DNA of 13,941 nucleotides. Source: Actinomycetota bacterium. Lineage in GTDB: Bacteria > Actinomycetota > Thermoleophilia > Solirubrobacterales > Thermoleophilaceae. The stretch's first letter is position 1. Each line of letters starts with the position of its first letter. The notes below the pieces were generated by a model, which had not been told where the DNA came from, ran no database searches, and worked only from the letters and a program-made list of their open reading frames with translations. The translations under genes and the position numbers were made by a program. Where the stretch lies: contig VAXR01000053.1 in NCBI GenBank assembly GCA_005885165.1, positions 1-13,941 of the forward strand, given 5' to 3'. Positions 8,320-13,941 of this stretch are shown in pieces.

Positions 8320-8849
8320 AGGTGATGGGGATCGCGGACGACTACCCGACGGCGTTCGGCAAGGCGCAGGCCGCGGCGGGAGCCCGCCTGCCGACGTCCG
8401 GGACGGTCTTCATCAGCGTCACCGACGGCGACAAGCCCGCGGCCACGCAGCTCGCGGCGTCGCTCCACGACCTCGGCTTCCGGATTCTCGCCACCGGCGG
8501 GACGGCGCAAGCGGTGCGGCGGATGGGCGTGCCCGTCGAGCGCATCCGCAAGCTGTCGGAGGGATCGCCCAACGTCGTCGAGCGCATCGATGCGGGCGGC
8601 GTCGACATGGTGATCAACACGCCGACGGGCTCGGGCGCCCGCGCCGACGGCTACGAGATCCGCCGGGCCGCGGTCGGGCGCGGGATCCCGTGCATCACCA
8701 CGATGACCGGTGCGAGCGCGGCCCAGCGGGCGATCCGGGCATCGCGCGACGCCGCCCCCGAGATCCGCTCGCTCCAGGAGCTCCACGCTACGGCGGCCGG
8801 CGCCGCCGCGCGCGAACATCCCCGCACCGGGCGGCCGGCACACCGGTGA
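8263..8849 (+). pseudogene. carB: carB piece 4: C-terminal MGS-like allosteric domain
   Basis: This piece opens with GRFPRADALLGPEMRSTGEV and continues through GIADDYPTAFGKAQ into the methylglyoxal-synthase-like domain (VFISVTDGDK, LATGGTAQAVRR, VDMVINTPTGSG, RRAAVGRGIPCITTM). That domain binds the allosteric effectors, UMP and ornithine in well-studied enzymes. An ATG at 8289 could start a stand-alone 186-residue product, though no ribosome binding site is evident. The TGA stop overlaps the pyrK GTG start, so the 3' end of carB and its coupling to pyrK are preserved. Confidence 0.85.
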
Positions 8850-9664
8850 GCGAGCCGCGCACGGAGGCGCCGTTCGGCCGGCGGCTTGCGCCCCTGGAGG
8901 CGAACAGGGAGCTGGGCGCGTACCGGCTGCTCGCCGTACGGGATCCGGACGGCCCGACCAACCCACGGCCCGGGCAGTTCTACATGCTCGCCACGGCCGA
9001 GGGCTGGGGCGCCGACGGCGAGCGACCGTATGTGCCGCGCGCCTTCTCGTACGCGCGCGCACGCGGGGACGGCACGCTCGAGTTCCTGCTCGAGGCGGTC
9101 GGCCCGGGCACCGAGCGGCTGGGCCGGGTATCCGCTGGCGAGAGCCTGTGGCTGACGGGCCCGCTCGGCGTCGGCTTCAGGGTGGCGACCGATCCCAAAG
9201 CGCGCCACCTGCTGGTCGGCGGCGGGATCGGCGTGGCGCCGATCGTGTGCCTCAGCGACGAGCTCGGCGAGCGTGGAGAGGTCCTGCTCGGCTTTCGCAC
9301 CGCGGCGCACGCCGAGGCCGCGACCCTGTTCGACCACCCGGCCGCCCTGGCCACCGACGACGGCTCCGCCGGCCGCGCGGCTCTCGTCACCGAGCTCCTG
9401 CGGGAGCGCCTCGACCGGAGCGGAGGCGAGCCGGCGGTTTACGCGTGCGGGCCGCCGCCGATGCTCGAGGCCGTGCGCGCGATCTGCGCCGAGCGCGACG
9501 TGCCCGCCCAGCTCGCGCTCGAGTCGGGCATGGCCTGCGGCTTCGGTGCCTGCTTCGGCTGCGTCGCGCCCACGCGGAACGGCTACGTGCGGCTGTGCGT
9601 CGACGGGCCGGTGCTCGACGCGGCCGACCTCGACAGCGCGCTGTTCGCGGGGGCGGGGCATTGA
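8846..9664 (+). CDS. pyrK: Dihydroorotate dehydrogenase electron-transfer subunit (FAD, 2Fe-2S)
   Basis: PyrK carries electrons from dihydroorotate, oxidised by PyrD, through a 2Fe-2S cluster and FAD to NAD+. The 272-residue protein has a ferredoxin-reductase-like FAD domain with RAFS at 65-68, a nucleotide-binding segment GGGIGVAP at 125-132 and CGPPPML at 201-207. The cluster motif is complete: C231, C236, C239 and C251 (CX4CX2CX11C). The frame is open far upstream into carB. GTG 8846 is chosen because it overlaps the carB TGA (GTGA) and places the N-terminus where the family begins. It overlaps pyrD by 4 nt, as expected for subunits of one heterotetramer. Identification is secure. Confidence 0.95.
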   Translation: MSEPRTEAPFGRRLAPLEANRELGAYRLLAVRDPDGPTNPRPGQFYMLATAEGWGADGERPYVPRAFSYARARGDGTLEFLLEAVGPGTERLGRVSAGESLWLTGPLGVGFRVATDPKARHLLVGGGIGVAPIVCLSDELGERGEVLLGFRTAAHAEAATLFDHPAALATDDGSAGRAALVTELLRERLDRSGGEPAVYACGPPPMLEAVRAICAERDVPAQLALESGMACGFGACFGCVAPTRNGYVRLCVDGPVLDAADLDSALFAGAGH

Positions 9665-10611
9665 GCGGGGCCTTCGACCTCTGCGGCGTGCCGCTCAGGG
9701 GCCCGGTGCTGAACGGGTCCGGCACGTTCGACGCGATCGCCGCCAGGCGGACGTTCGGCGACCGCCTGCTCGAGGAGTTCCCATTCGACGCGTTCGTCTC
9801 GAAGACGATCACGATCGAGCCGCGGCAGGGCAATCCGCCCCCGCGGCTGTGGGAGTCTCCGGCCGGCCTGATCAACTCGATCGGACTCCCGAACAAGGGC
9901 CTATCCGGCTTCCTGAGCGGGGATCTCCCGCAGCTGGCTGAGCTGCCGGTGCCGCTCGTCGTCTCCGTGATGGGCTTCAGCCGCGACGAGCTGGGCGCGC
10001 TGGTAGCGGCCGTTGGGGAGCGCGACCAGGTGGCGATGATCGAGCTCAACGTGTCCTGCCCGAACGTCGAGACCGGGCTCGTGATGGGCGCCGACCCCGC
10101 CGAGACCGCGGCCGCGGTGGGGGCGGTCAGGCCGCTGACGGACAAGCCGCTGATCGTCAAGCTGACCCCGTCCGCGGGCGATCCCGCTGTGGCGGCCGCG
10201 GCGGAGGGGGCCGGTGCCGACGCGGTCTCGCTGATCAACACGCTCCGCGGGATGGCGCTCGACCCGCGGACCCGGAGGCCCTGGCTGGGCGCCGGCACCG
10301 GCGGGCTCTCCGGCCCCGCCGTGCGCCCGGTGGCGCTCGCTCAGGTCGCGTCGGTGGCGGCGAGTGTCTCTATCCCGGTGGTCGGGATGGGCGGGATCGC
10401 CTCGGGCCGCGACGCGCTCGACTTCCTCGACGCAGGCGCCGCATGCGTGGCCGTGGGCACCGAGAACTTTCGCGATCCGGCCGCCGGCCGGCGGATCGCG
10501 CGCGAGCTCGCGGCGGTTTCTCGGAACGAGCGGGGGTTTTCCGCGGGACGCACCCGCTTCTCACAAGATCGTCCGAAAAGCCCTGCAAAGGTCGGCAAAA
10601 CCGTCAAGTAA
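9661..10611 (+). CDS. pyrD: Dihydroorotate dehydrogenase, class 1B catalytic subunit
   Basis: PyrD oxidises dihydroorotate to orotate with FMN in the cytoplasm, paired with PyrK. The 316-residue TIM barrel shows NSIGLPNKG (72-80), the catalytic C133 in NVSCPN (a class 1 feature; class 2 uses serine), K167 in IVKLTP, TGGLSGPA (213-220), GMGGIASG (242-249) and VGTENF (265-270). A TTG start at 9661 overlaps the pyrK stop as TTGA; no in-frame ATG lies near the family start. The last 28 or so residues (from about 288) are rich in Arg, Lys and Ser, do not resemble the usual PyrD C-terminus, and are encoded by DNA of lower GC. They may be a lineage extension or mark a break. No pyrF follows. Confidence 0.93.
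   Translation: MSGAFDLCGVPLRGPVLNGSGTFDAIAARRTFGDRLLEEFPFDAFVSKTITIEPRQGNPPPRLWESPAGLINSIGLPNKGLSGFLSGDLPQLAELPVPLVVSVMGFSRDELGALVAAVGERDQVAMIELNVSCPNVETGLVMGADPAETAAAVGAVRPLTDKPLIVKLTPSAGDPAVAAAAEGAGADAVSLINTLRGMALDPRTRRPWLGAGTGGLSGPAVRPVALAQVASVAASVSIPVVGMGGIASGRDALDFLDAGAACVAVGTENFRDPAAGRRIARELAAVSRNERGFSAGRTRFSQDRPKSPAKVGKTVK
10541..10555 (+). terminator. Possible weak hairpin near the end of the pyr operon
   Basis: GCGGG and CCCGC flank an ACGCA loop, inside the unusual 3' end of pyrD. The stem is only five base pairs and the following bases (TTCTCACAAG) are not a true T run. It could slow polymerase but is a poor intrinsic terminator, and hairpins of this size are common at this GC content. 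Confidence 0.2.
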
Positions 10612-10698
10612 CCCGAACCCCGCTCAAGCTCACGTCGAGGTCGAGCTAAATTGCGAAAAAAAGTTGGGCTCAGGCCGTTCAAAGGCGGTCGCCGTGTG

Positions 10699-10704
10699 TA
10701 ATAT
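10699..10704 (+). promoter_or_regulatory. Candidate -10 element of the mihF-gmk-rpoZ-coaBC transcript
   Basis: TAATAT is a strong -10 match in an otherwise GC-rich sequence and is preceded by TG at 10695-10696, roughly an extended -10. The mihF ATG begins 8 nt after it, where transcription would be expected to start, so the message could be leaderless. The intergenic stretch 10612-10712 is AT-richer than its surroundings and includes an A7 tract (10658-10664 area). A good -35 is not obvious. Confidence 0.5.
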
Positions 10705-10712
10705 CGCGCCGC

Positions 10713-11057
10713 ATGCGCGCCGCCCCTCCGCCGACGAAGTCTCAGGCAGGCGCGGCTCCGGAGCGTTCCCTTACGCAGCGCATGGACGCTCTGAAGCGCG
10801 CCAACGAGATCCGCACCCGCCGCGCAGACCTGAAGCGCGAGCTGAAGGCAGGCCGCGTCCAGATCCACGGCCTCCTGCTCGATCCGCCCGAGTATCTGCA
10901 GACGGCCAAGGTCTTCGACCTTCTTCTCGCGGTCCCGAAGTACGGGCGCGTGAAGGTGAATCGCATTCTCACCCAGTGCCGGATCTCGCCGAGCAAGACC
11001 ATCGGCGGGCTCTCCGAGCGCCAGCGCGGCGAGCTCGTCACGTACCTGCGTCGATAG
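10713..11057 (+). CDS. mihF: Integration host factor, actinobacterial type (mIHF)
   Basis: mIHF is a small nucleoid-associated DNA-binding protein of Actinobacteria, first known as the mycobacterial factor needed for phage L5 integration; it is unrelated to E. coli IHF. The 114-residue product has the family layout: a helical N-terminal part (SLTQRMDALKRANEIRTRRA, 19-38) and a helix-two-turn-helix-like core with VFDLLLAVPKYGRVKVNRIL (67-86), then ISPSKTIGGLSERQR (91-105). ATG 10713 lies right after a -10-like TAATAT with no ribosome binding site, which suggests leaderless translation. ATG 10782 would cut off the conserved LTQR segment, so it is less likely. It is followed by gmk after 31 nt, the normal actinobacterial order. 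Confidence 0.92.
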   Translation: MRAAPPPTKSQAGAAPERSLTQRMDALKRANEIRTRRADLKRELKAGRVQIHGLLLDPPEYLQTAKVFDLLLAVPKYGRVKVNRILTQCRISPSKTIGGLSERQRGELVTYLRR

Positions 11058-11071
11058 GCGCCCGCCCCGCC

Positions 11072-11086
11072 GGGGAGGTCCTCCCG
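11072..11086 (+). promoter_or_regulatory. gmk ribosome binding site within a small hairpin
   Basis: GGGGAGG (11072-11078) is the probable Shine-Dalgarno for gmk, about 10 nt before its GTG. It can pair as GGGAG-GTC-CTCCC (11073-11085), or alternatively as CCCC-GCC-GGGG with bases just upstream (11065-11075). Either fold would hide the site. Chance pairing is likely at this GC content. Confidence 0.35.
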
Positions 11087-11088
11087 TC

Positions 11089-11700
11089 GTGACCGGCTCG
11101 GCCGAGTCGGGGCAGGCGGGCGCCGAGCCGCGGCCGGCATCGCGACCGGGCGTGCTGGTGATAACCGGACCCTCCGGCGTGGGCAAGGGCACGCTGATTC
11201 AGGCTCTTTGCAGGCATTTTCCGGAGCTGCGACTGTCCGTCTCGGCCACTACGCGCCGGCCCAGGTCCAGCGAGCGCGACGGCATCGACTACCACTTCAT
11301 GGATCCGGAGGAGTTCGAGCGCCGGGTCCAGGCGGGCGAGTTCCTCGAGCACGCCGAGTACGCCGGGAACCGCTACGGGACGCTCAGGTCCGAGGTCGAG
11401 GACGCTCCGGACGGCGTCGTGCTCGAGATCGAGGTCCAGGGCGCACGGCAGGTGCGGGAGGCGATGCCCGAGGCGGTGCAGGTGTTCATCGCGCCGCCCT
11501 CCCCCGAGGTGCTGCGGGAGCGCCTGCTGCGCCGCGGCACCGATTCCCCGGAGGGGATAGCCCGCCGGCTCGAGCAGGCCGAGCGAGAGCTCGAGGCCAA
11601 GGACGAGTTCCAGCACGTGATCGAGAACGACGACGTCGACCGGGCCGCGGCGGAGCTGATCGACCTCGTCGCTACCATTTGGCCCCGCCCGGGCCGCTAG
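11089..11700 (+). CDS. gmk: Guanylate kinase
   Basis: Gmk phosphorylates GMP or dGMP to the diphosphate with ATP. The 203-residue protein begins with a flexible extension of about 20 residues, followed by the P-loop GPSGVGKGT (27-35). The GMP-binding segment SATTRRPR (52-59), DGIDYHF (64-70), EFLEHAEYAGNRYGT (84-98) and LEIEVQGA (112-119) are all present, as is the lid region RLLRRGTDSPEGIARRL (145-161). The GTG start at 11089 follows GGGGAGG. Later starts would cut into the P-loop strand. The gene sits 31 nt after mihF and 31 nt before rpoZ, in the conserved mihF-gmk-rpoZ-coaBC cluster. Confidence 0.95.
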   Translation: MTGSAESGQAGAEPRPASRPGVLVITGPSGVGKGTLIQALCRHFPELRLSVSATTRRPRSSERDGIDYHFMDPEEFERRVQAGEFLEHAEYAGNRYGTLRSEVEDAPDGVVLEIEVQGARQVREAMPEAVQVFIAPPSPEVLRERLLRRGTDSPEGIARRLEQAERELEAKDEFQHVIENDDVDRAAAELIDLVATIWPRPGR

Positions 11701-11731
11701 GAATTCCCGGCCGAGCCGAGAGGGAACGCAC

Positions 11732-11962
11732 TTGATCAAGCCACGCCTGGACACCCTGCTGGAGCGCGCGGACTCGCACTACGCGGCCGTGCTGATGGCC
11801 GCCAAGCGCGCGCGCCAGATCAACTCGTACTACCACAACCTCGGCGAGGGAACCTTCGACGAGTATCCGCCGCCGATGGTCGATACGAGCTCGAAGAACT
11901 ACCTGAAGATCGCGCTGGACGAGATCGCGGCGGGCAAGATCGGCTACCGCTACCGCGGCTAG
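11732..11962 (+). CDS. rpoZ: RNA polymerase omega subunit
   Basis: Omega helps assemble and stabilise RNA polymerase by clamping the beta-prime C-terminus. The product has 76 residues, short but within the family's range. The core is recognisable: RADSHYAAVLMAAKRARQIN (12-31) holds the conserved segment around KRARQI, and SSKNYLKIALDEIAAGKI (53-70) matches the C-terminal helix that actinobacterial omegas share. The start is TTG at 11732, six bases after GAGAGGGA; no ATG or GTG nearby keeps the N-terminus. It lies between gmk and coaBC, with an 18-nt gap to coaBC. Expression is probably from the mihF promoter. Confidence 0.93.
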   Translation: MIKPRLDTLLERADSHYAAVLMAAKRARQINSYYHNLGEGTFDEYPPPMVDTSSKNYLKIALDEIAAGKIGYRYRG

Positions 11963-11980
11963 CCGCGGGCCCGTCCGCAG

Positions 11981-13255
11981 ATGGCCAGGATCCTCCTCGG
12001 CGTCAGCGGCGGAATCGCCGCGTATAAGGCGGTGGAGCTGGTCCGCCTCGCCACCGGCGCGGGGCATTCCGTGCGCGTGGTGCAGACCGAGGCCGCGGAG
12101 CGCTTCGTGGGGAGGGCGACCTTCGAGGGCATCACGGGCGCGCCCGTGCTCGTGGACGAGTTCGAGCCGGACCCCGTCCGCGGGGCCTATCCGGGCGATC
12201 CGGCGCCCGACCATTCGCCGATCTCGCACCTCGAGCTGGTGCGGCGCGCCGACGTCTACGCGATCGCGCCGGCCTCCGCCAACACGCTTGCGAAGCTCGC
12301 CGCCGGTATCGCCGACAACCTGCTTACGGCCGCGGCGCTCGCCTCCGAAGCTCCGCTCGTGATCGCCCCGGCGATGAACGACCGCATGTGGAGCCACCCC
12401 GCCACGCGCGCCAACGTCGAGACGCTTCGCGCCCGCGGGGCGACGATCCTCCCTCCGGGAACGGGCGCGCTCGCCTCGCGCGGGGAGTGGGGCGCGGGCC
12501 GCCTGGCCGAGCCGCCCGAGATCCTCGCCGCGATCGAGGAGGCGCTGCGCGCCGGGCCGTTCGCCCCGCGCTCGCTCGACGGGCTGAGGCTGCTCGTGAC
12601 GGCCGGCGGAACGCGCGAGCCGATTGACCCCGTCCGCTTCGTGGGCAACCGCTCGTCGGGCCGGATGGGGTTCGCGGTGGCCGAGGAGGCCGCGCGGCGG
12701 GGCGCCGAGGTCATGGTGGTGGCGGCGAATGTCTCGCTCGCGCGGGCCGAGGGCATCCGGTACGTGGACGTGGAGACGGCGGCCGAGCTGCGCGACGCCG
12801 TGCGCGAGGCCTTCCCGGCGGTCGACGCCGTCGTGATGGCCGCGGCCGTAGCGGACTTCCGGCCGGCCGAGCCGGTGGCGGAGAAGATCGAGAAGGCCGG
12901 GCGCGAGGGGCTGACCGTGGAGCTCGAGCCGACCGTCGACGTGATCGCCGAGCTCGCGGCCGAGCGGAGCGCGGGACAGCTGCTCGTCGGCTTCGCGGCC
13001 GAGCACGGCGACGCCGCGGTGGACCGCGCCCGCGCCAAGCTCGAGCGCAAGGGGTTGGACGCGGTGGTCGTGAACGACGTCTCCCGTGCCGATATCGGTT
13101 TTGACGTGCCCGAGAACGAGGTGACGATCATCACGGCGGCGGGGGAGCAGCAGGTGCCGCGGGCGTCGAAGGAGGACGTGGCTGCTGCGATCCTCGAGGC
13201 GATCGAGCGGCTGCGCGCGGAGCACGTGCACGCCGGAGGAGCGGGGCCGGCGTGA
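11981..13255 (+). CDS. coaBC: Bifunctional phosphopantothenoylcysteine decarboxylase / phosphopantothenate-cysteine ligase
   Basis: CoaBC makes two steps of coenzyme A synthesis: it ligates cysteine to 4'-phosphopantothenate (CoaB) and decarboxylates the product to 4'-phosphopantetheine with FMN (CoaC). The 424-residue protein has CoaC at 1-190, with GVSGGIAAYK (7-16), active-site H83 in ISHLEL, APASANTLAK (96-105) and PAMNDRMW (130-137). CoaB follows, with TAGGTREPIDPVR (207-219), NRSSGRMG (223-230), AAAVADFRP (287-295) and K302. In the CoaC flap the cysteine known from E. coli (ACG-GxGR) is replaced by LASRGEWGAGR (164-174), a serine. I recall serine variants in other bacteria, so activity is likely kept. 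ATG 11981 is the only sensible start. The stop overlaps the next gene as GTGA. Confidence 0.96.
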   Translation: MARILLGVSGGIAAYKAVELVRLATGAGHSVRVVQTEAAERFVGRATFEGITGAPVLVDEFEPDPVRGAYPGDPAPDHSPISHLELVRRADVYAIAPASANTLAKLAAGIADNLLTAAALASEAPLVIAPAMNDRMWSHPATRANVETLRARGATILPPGTGALASRGEWGAGRLAEPPEILAAIEEALRAGPFAPRSLDGLRLLVTAGGTREPIDPVRFVGNRSSGRMGFAVAEEAARRGAEVMVVAANVSLARAEGIRYVDVETAAELRDAVREAFPAVDAVVMAAAVADFRPAEPVAEKIEKAGREGLTVELEPTVDVIAELAAERSAGQLLVGFAAEHGDAAVDRARAKLERKGLDAVVVNDVSRADIGFDVPENEVTIITAAGEQQVPRASKEDVAAAILEAIERLRAEHVHAGGAGPA

Positions 13256-13641
13256 GCGATCACCGGCCCAGCCCGGAGGAGCGCGGCGAGCACGTCTACG
13301 ACCTGTTCCGCCGCGGCACCCACCTGCTCGAGGCCGGCGACTTCTCGGCGGCCACGATCCCGCTCGAGCGGGCGCGCCGGCTCGAGCCCGACAAGACGTC
13401 GATCCGCGAGGCGCTGGGCCGCGCGTACTTCCGGTCCGGCCGGTACGCGCAGGCCCGCGACGAATTCGCGGCGGTCGTAGAGCGAGCGCCCGTGAACGAC
13501 TTCGCGCACTTCTGCCTCGGCCGCGCGCTGGAGAAGACGGGCGACCGCGCCGAGGCGCGCCGGCACCTCGCGCTCGCCGCCAACATGCGCCCGGACCGAG
13601 CGGACTACCGCATCTACCGGGACCGCCTGCGCGCGGCCTAG
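13252..13641 (+). CDS. Small TPR-repeat protein
   Basis: The product has 129 residues and is made almost entirely of tetratricopeptide-like helical hairpins. One unit covers about 16-49 (FRRGTHLLEAGDFSAATIPL, ending near RRLEPDK), the next 50-83 (REALGRAYFRSGRYAQARDE) and a third 84-117 (HFCLGRALEKTGDRAEARRH). Such repeats form protein-binding surfaces. No enzyme domain, signal peptide or membrane segment is present, so it is probably a cytoplasmic adaptor with an unknown partner. The GTG start overlaps the coaBC stop by 4 nt (GTGA), which implies translational coupling. No functional link to coenzyme A synthesis is evident from the sequence. Confidence 0.85.
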   Translation: MSDHRPSPEERGEHVYDLFRRGTHLLEAGDFSAATIPLERARRLEPDKTSIREALGRAYFRSGRYAQARDEFAAVVERAPVNDFAHFCLGRALEKTGDRAEARRHLALAANMRPDRADYRIYRDRLRAA

Positions 13642-13673
13642 TACGGGCCGCAGGGACCGCGTCCCCTTACTGA

Positions 13674-13689
13674 CGCGCCGATCGGCGCG
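13674..13689. repeat. Perfect 16-bp palindrome between the TPR gene and the secreted-protein gene
   Basis: CGCGCCGATCGGCGCG is a perfect inverted repeat without a spacer. A second small hairpin, GGGAC-CGC-GTCCC, lies just before it at 13653-13665. No T run follows either. The palindrome sits upstream of a -10-like TAGCAT, so an operator or a factor-independent transcription end are both possible. Restriction-type palindromes of this base content also arise by chance. Confidence 0.4.
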
Positions 13690-13708
13690 ACCAGCGGCCC
13701 CCCGCGGT

Positions 13709-13714
13709 TAGCAT
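13709..13714 (+). promoter_or_regulatory. Candidate -10 element of the secreted-protein gene
   Basis: TAGCAT fits TANNNT and resembles the TAGCCT in front of pyrR. It lies seven bases before the ribosome binding site GGAGG (13721-13725) of the next gene. The -35 region is not recognisable, so this is tentative. Confidence 0.3.
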
Positions 13715-13732
13715 CCGCGCGGAGGTCAGGGG

Positions 13733-13941
13733 TTGCGCAGGGTTCTCATATCGGTCACGTGCGCGCTGGCGATCGGGGCGGCGCTCATGGCGGCCGCGGC
13801 GCAGGCTAACTTCCCCTACTCGCCGGCGCCGGGCACGAACAAGCACGACTACTCGCAGCTCCACTCCGCGAACGGCCAGGTGCCGAGCGACCTCGGCGGC
13901 AACGACTGGAAGTACGCCGCGACCCCGGAGCCCGGGAACAG
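13733..13941 (+). CDS. Secreted protein, N-terminal part only; gene runs off the window
   Basis: A TTG start at 13733, seven bases after GGAGG (13721-13725), opens a frame with no stop to the window's end, about 69 codons. The N-terminus is a classic signal peptide: positive residues (M-R-R), a hydrophobic stretch VLISVTCALAIGAALMAAA, and a probable signal peptidase I site after AQA, giving a mature start of NFPYSPAPG. The following residues (YSQLHSANGQVPSDLGGNDW) have no motif I recognise firmly. The style recalls the propeptide-less starts of large secreted proteins such as subtilases, but that is only an impression. Gene boundaries and function cannot be settled from this window. Confidence 0.6.
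   Translation, partial: MRRVLISVTCALAIGAALMAAAAQANFPYSPAPGTNKHDYSQLHSANGQVPSDLGGNDWKYAATPEPGN

Noticed and set aside
7919..9664. Long open frame suggesting a CarB-PyrK fusion protein
   Set aside because: After 8262 the frame is out of phase with carB until 8846, and the intervening translation is Arg/Pro/Gly-rich nonsense. The 41-nt deletion merely joins two frames; pyrK has its own GTG overlapping the carB stop.
13667..13864. Minus-strand open frame at the right edge
   Set aside because: It is antisense to a + strand frame with a ribosome binding site and a clear signal peptide, and its translation is Arg-rich without motifs.

Overview
The window is a dense, GC-rich stretch of bacterial chromosome with every gene on the + strand. 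The mIHF-gmk-rpoZ-coaBC cluster is an actinobacterial hallmark. The high GC, the GTG and TTG starts, and the NAD-type PyrK/PyrD pair in place of the membrane PyrD common in Actinobacteria suggest a deep-branching actinobacterium, perhaps class Thermoleophilia. The lineage is inference from gene content and protein style; no search was run.

Layout. Bases 2-748 hold the 3' part of an RNase Z gene (rnz). Bases 813-1769 encode a ferritin-like di-iron protein resembling acyl-ACP desaturases. Bases 1858-10611 form a pyrimidine operon: pyrR-pyrB-pyrC-carA-carB-pyrK-pyrD. Its junctions overlap by 4 nt or are 2-4 nt apart, so translation is probably coupled. The encoded route runs from carbamoyl phosphate (CarA/CarB) through carbamoyl aspartate (PyrB) and dihydroorotate (PyrC) to orotate (PyrD with its PyrK electron-transfer partner). 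pyrE and pyrF are not in the window. A hairpin matching the PyrR RNA-binding loop sits just before pyrR and enclosed the ribosome binding site, which suggests feedback control of translation.

Bases 10713-13641 hold mihF, gmk, rpoZ, coaBC and a small TPR gene: nucleoid architecture and recombination, GMP phosphorylation, RNA polymerase omega, and coenzyme A synthesis. A candidate promoter directly in front of mihF suggests a new, possibly leaderless transcript. At the right edge a secreted protein gene begins at 13733 and runs off the window.

The main anomaly is carB. All the other complete genes are uninterrupted, but carB is scrambled. It has a frameshift with loss of a conserved linker near 7330-7350, and it lacks about 105 codons of the second ATP-grasp domain. 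In their place lies a 228-nt inverted copy of a later part of carB (7688-7915, matching 8133-8319). The forward copy of that part has lost 41 nt that the inverted copy retains. Because the copies are otherwise identical, an amplification or assembly chimera is the leading explanation; a recent real rearrangement is the alternative. I saw no CRISPR array, tRNA, rRNA, transposase or recognisable defence system, and no convincing new biological system.
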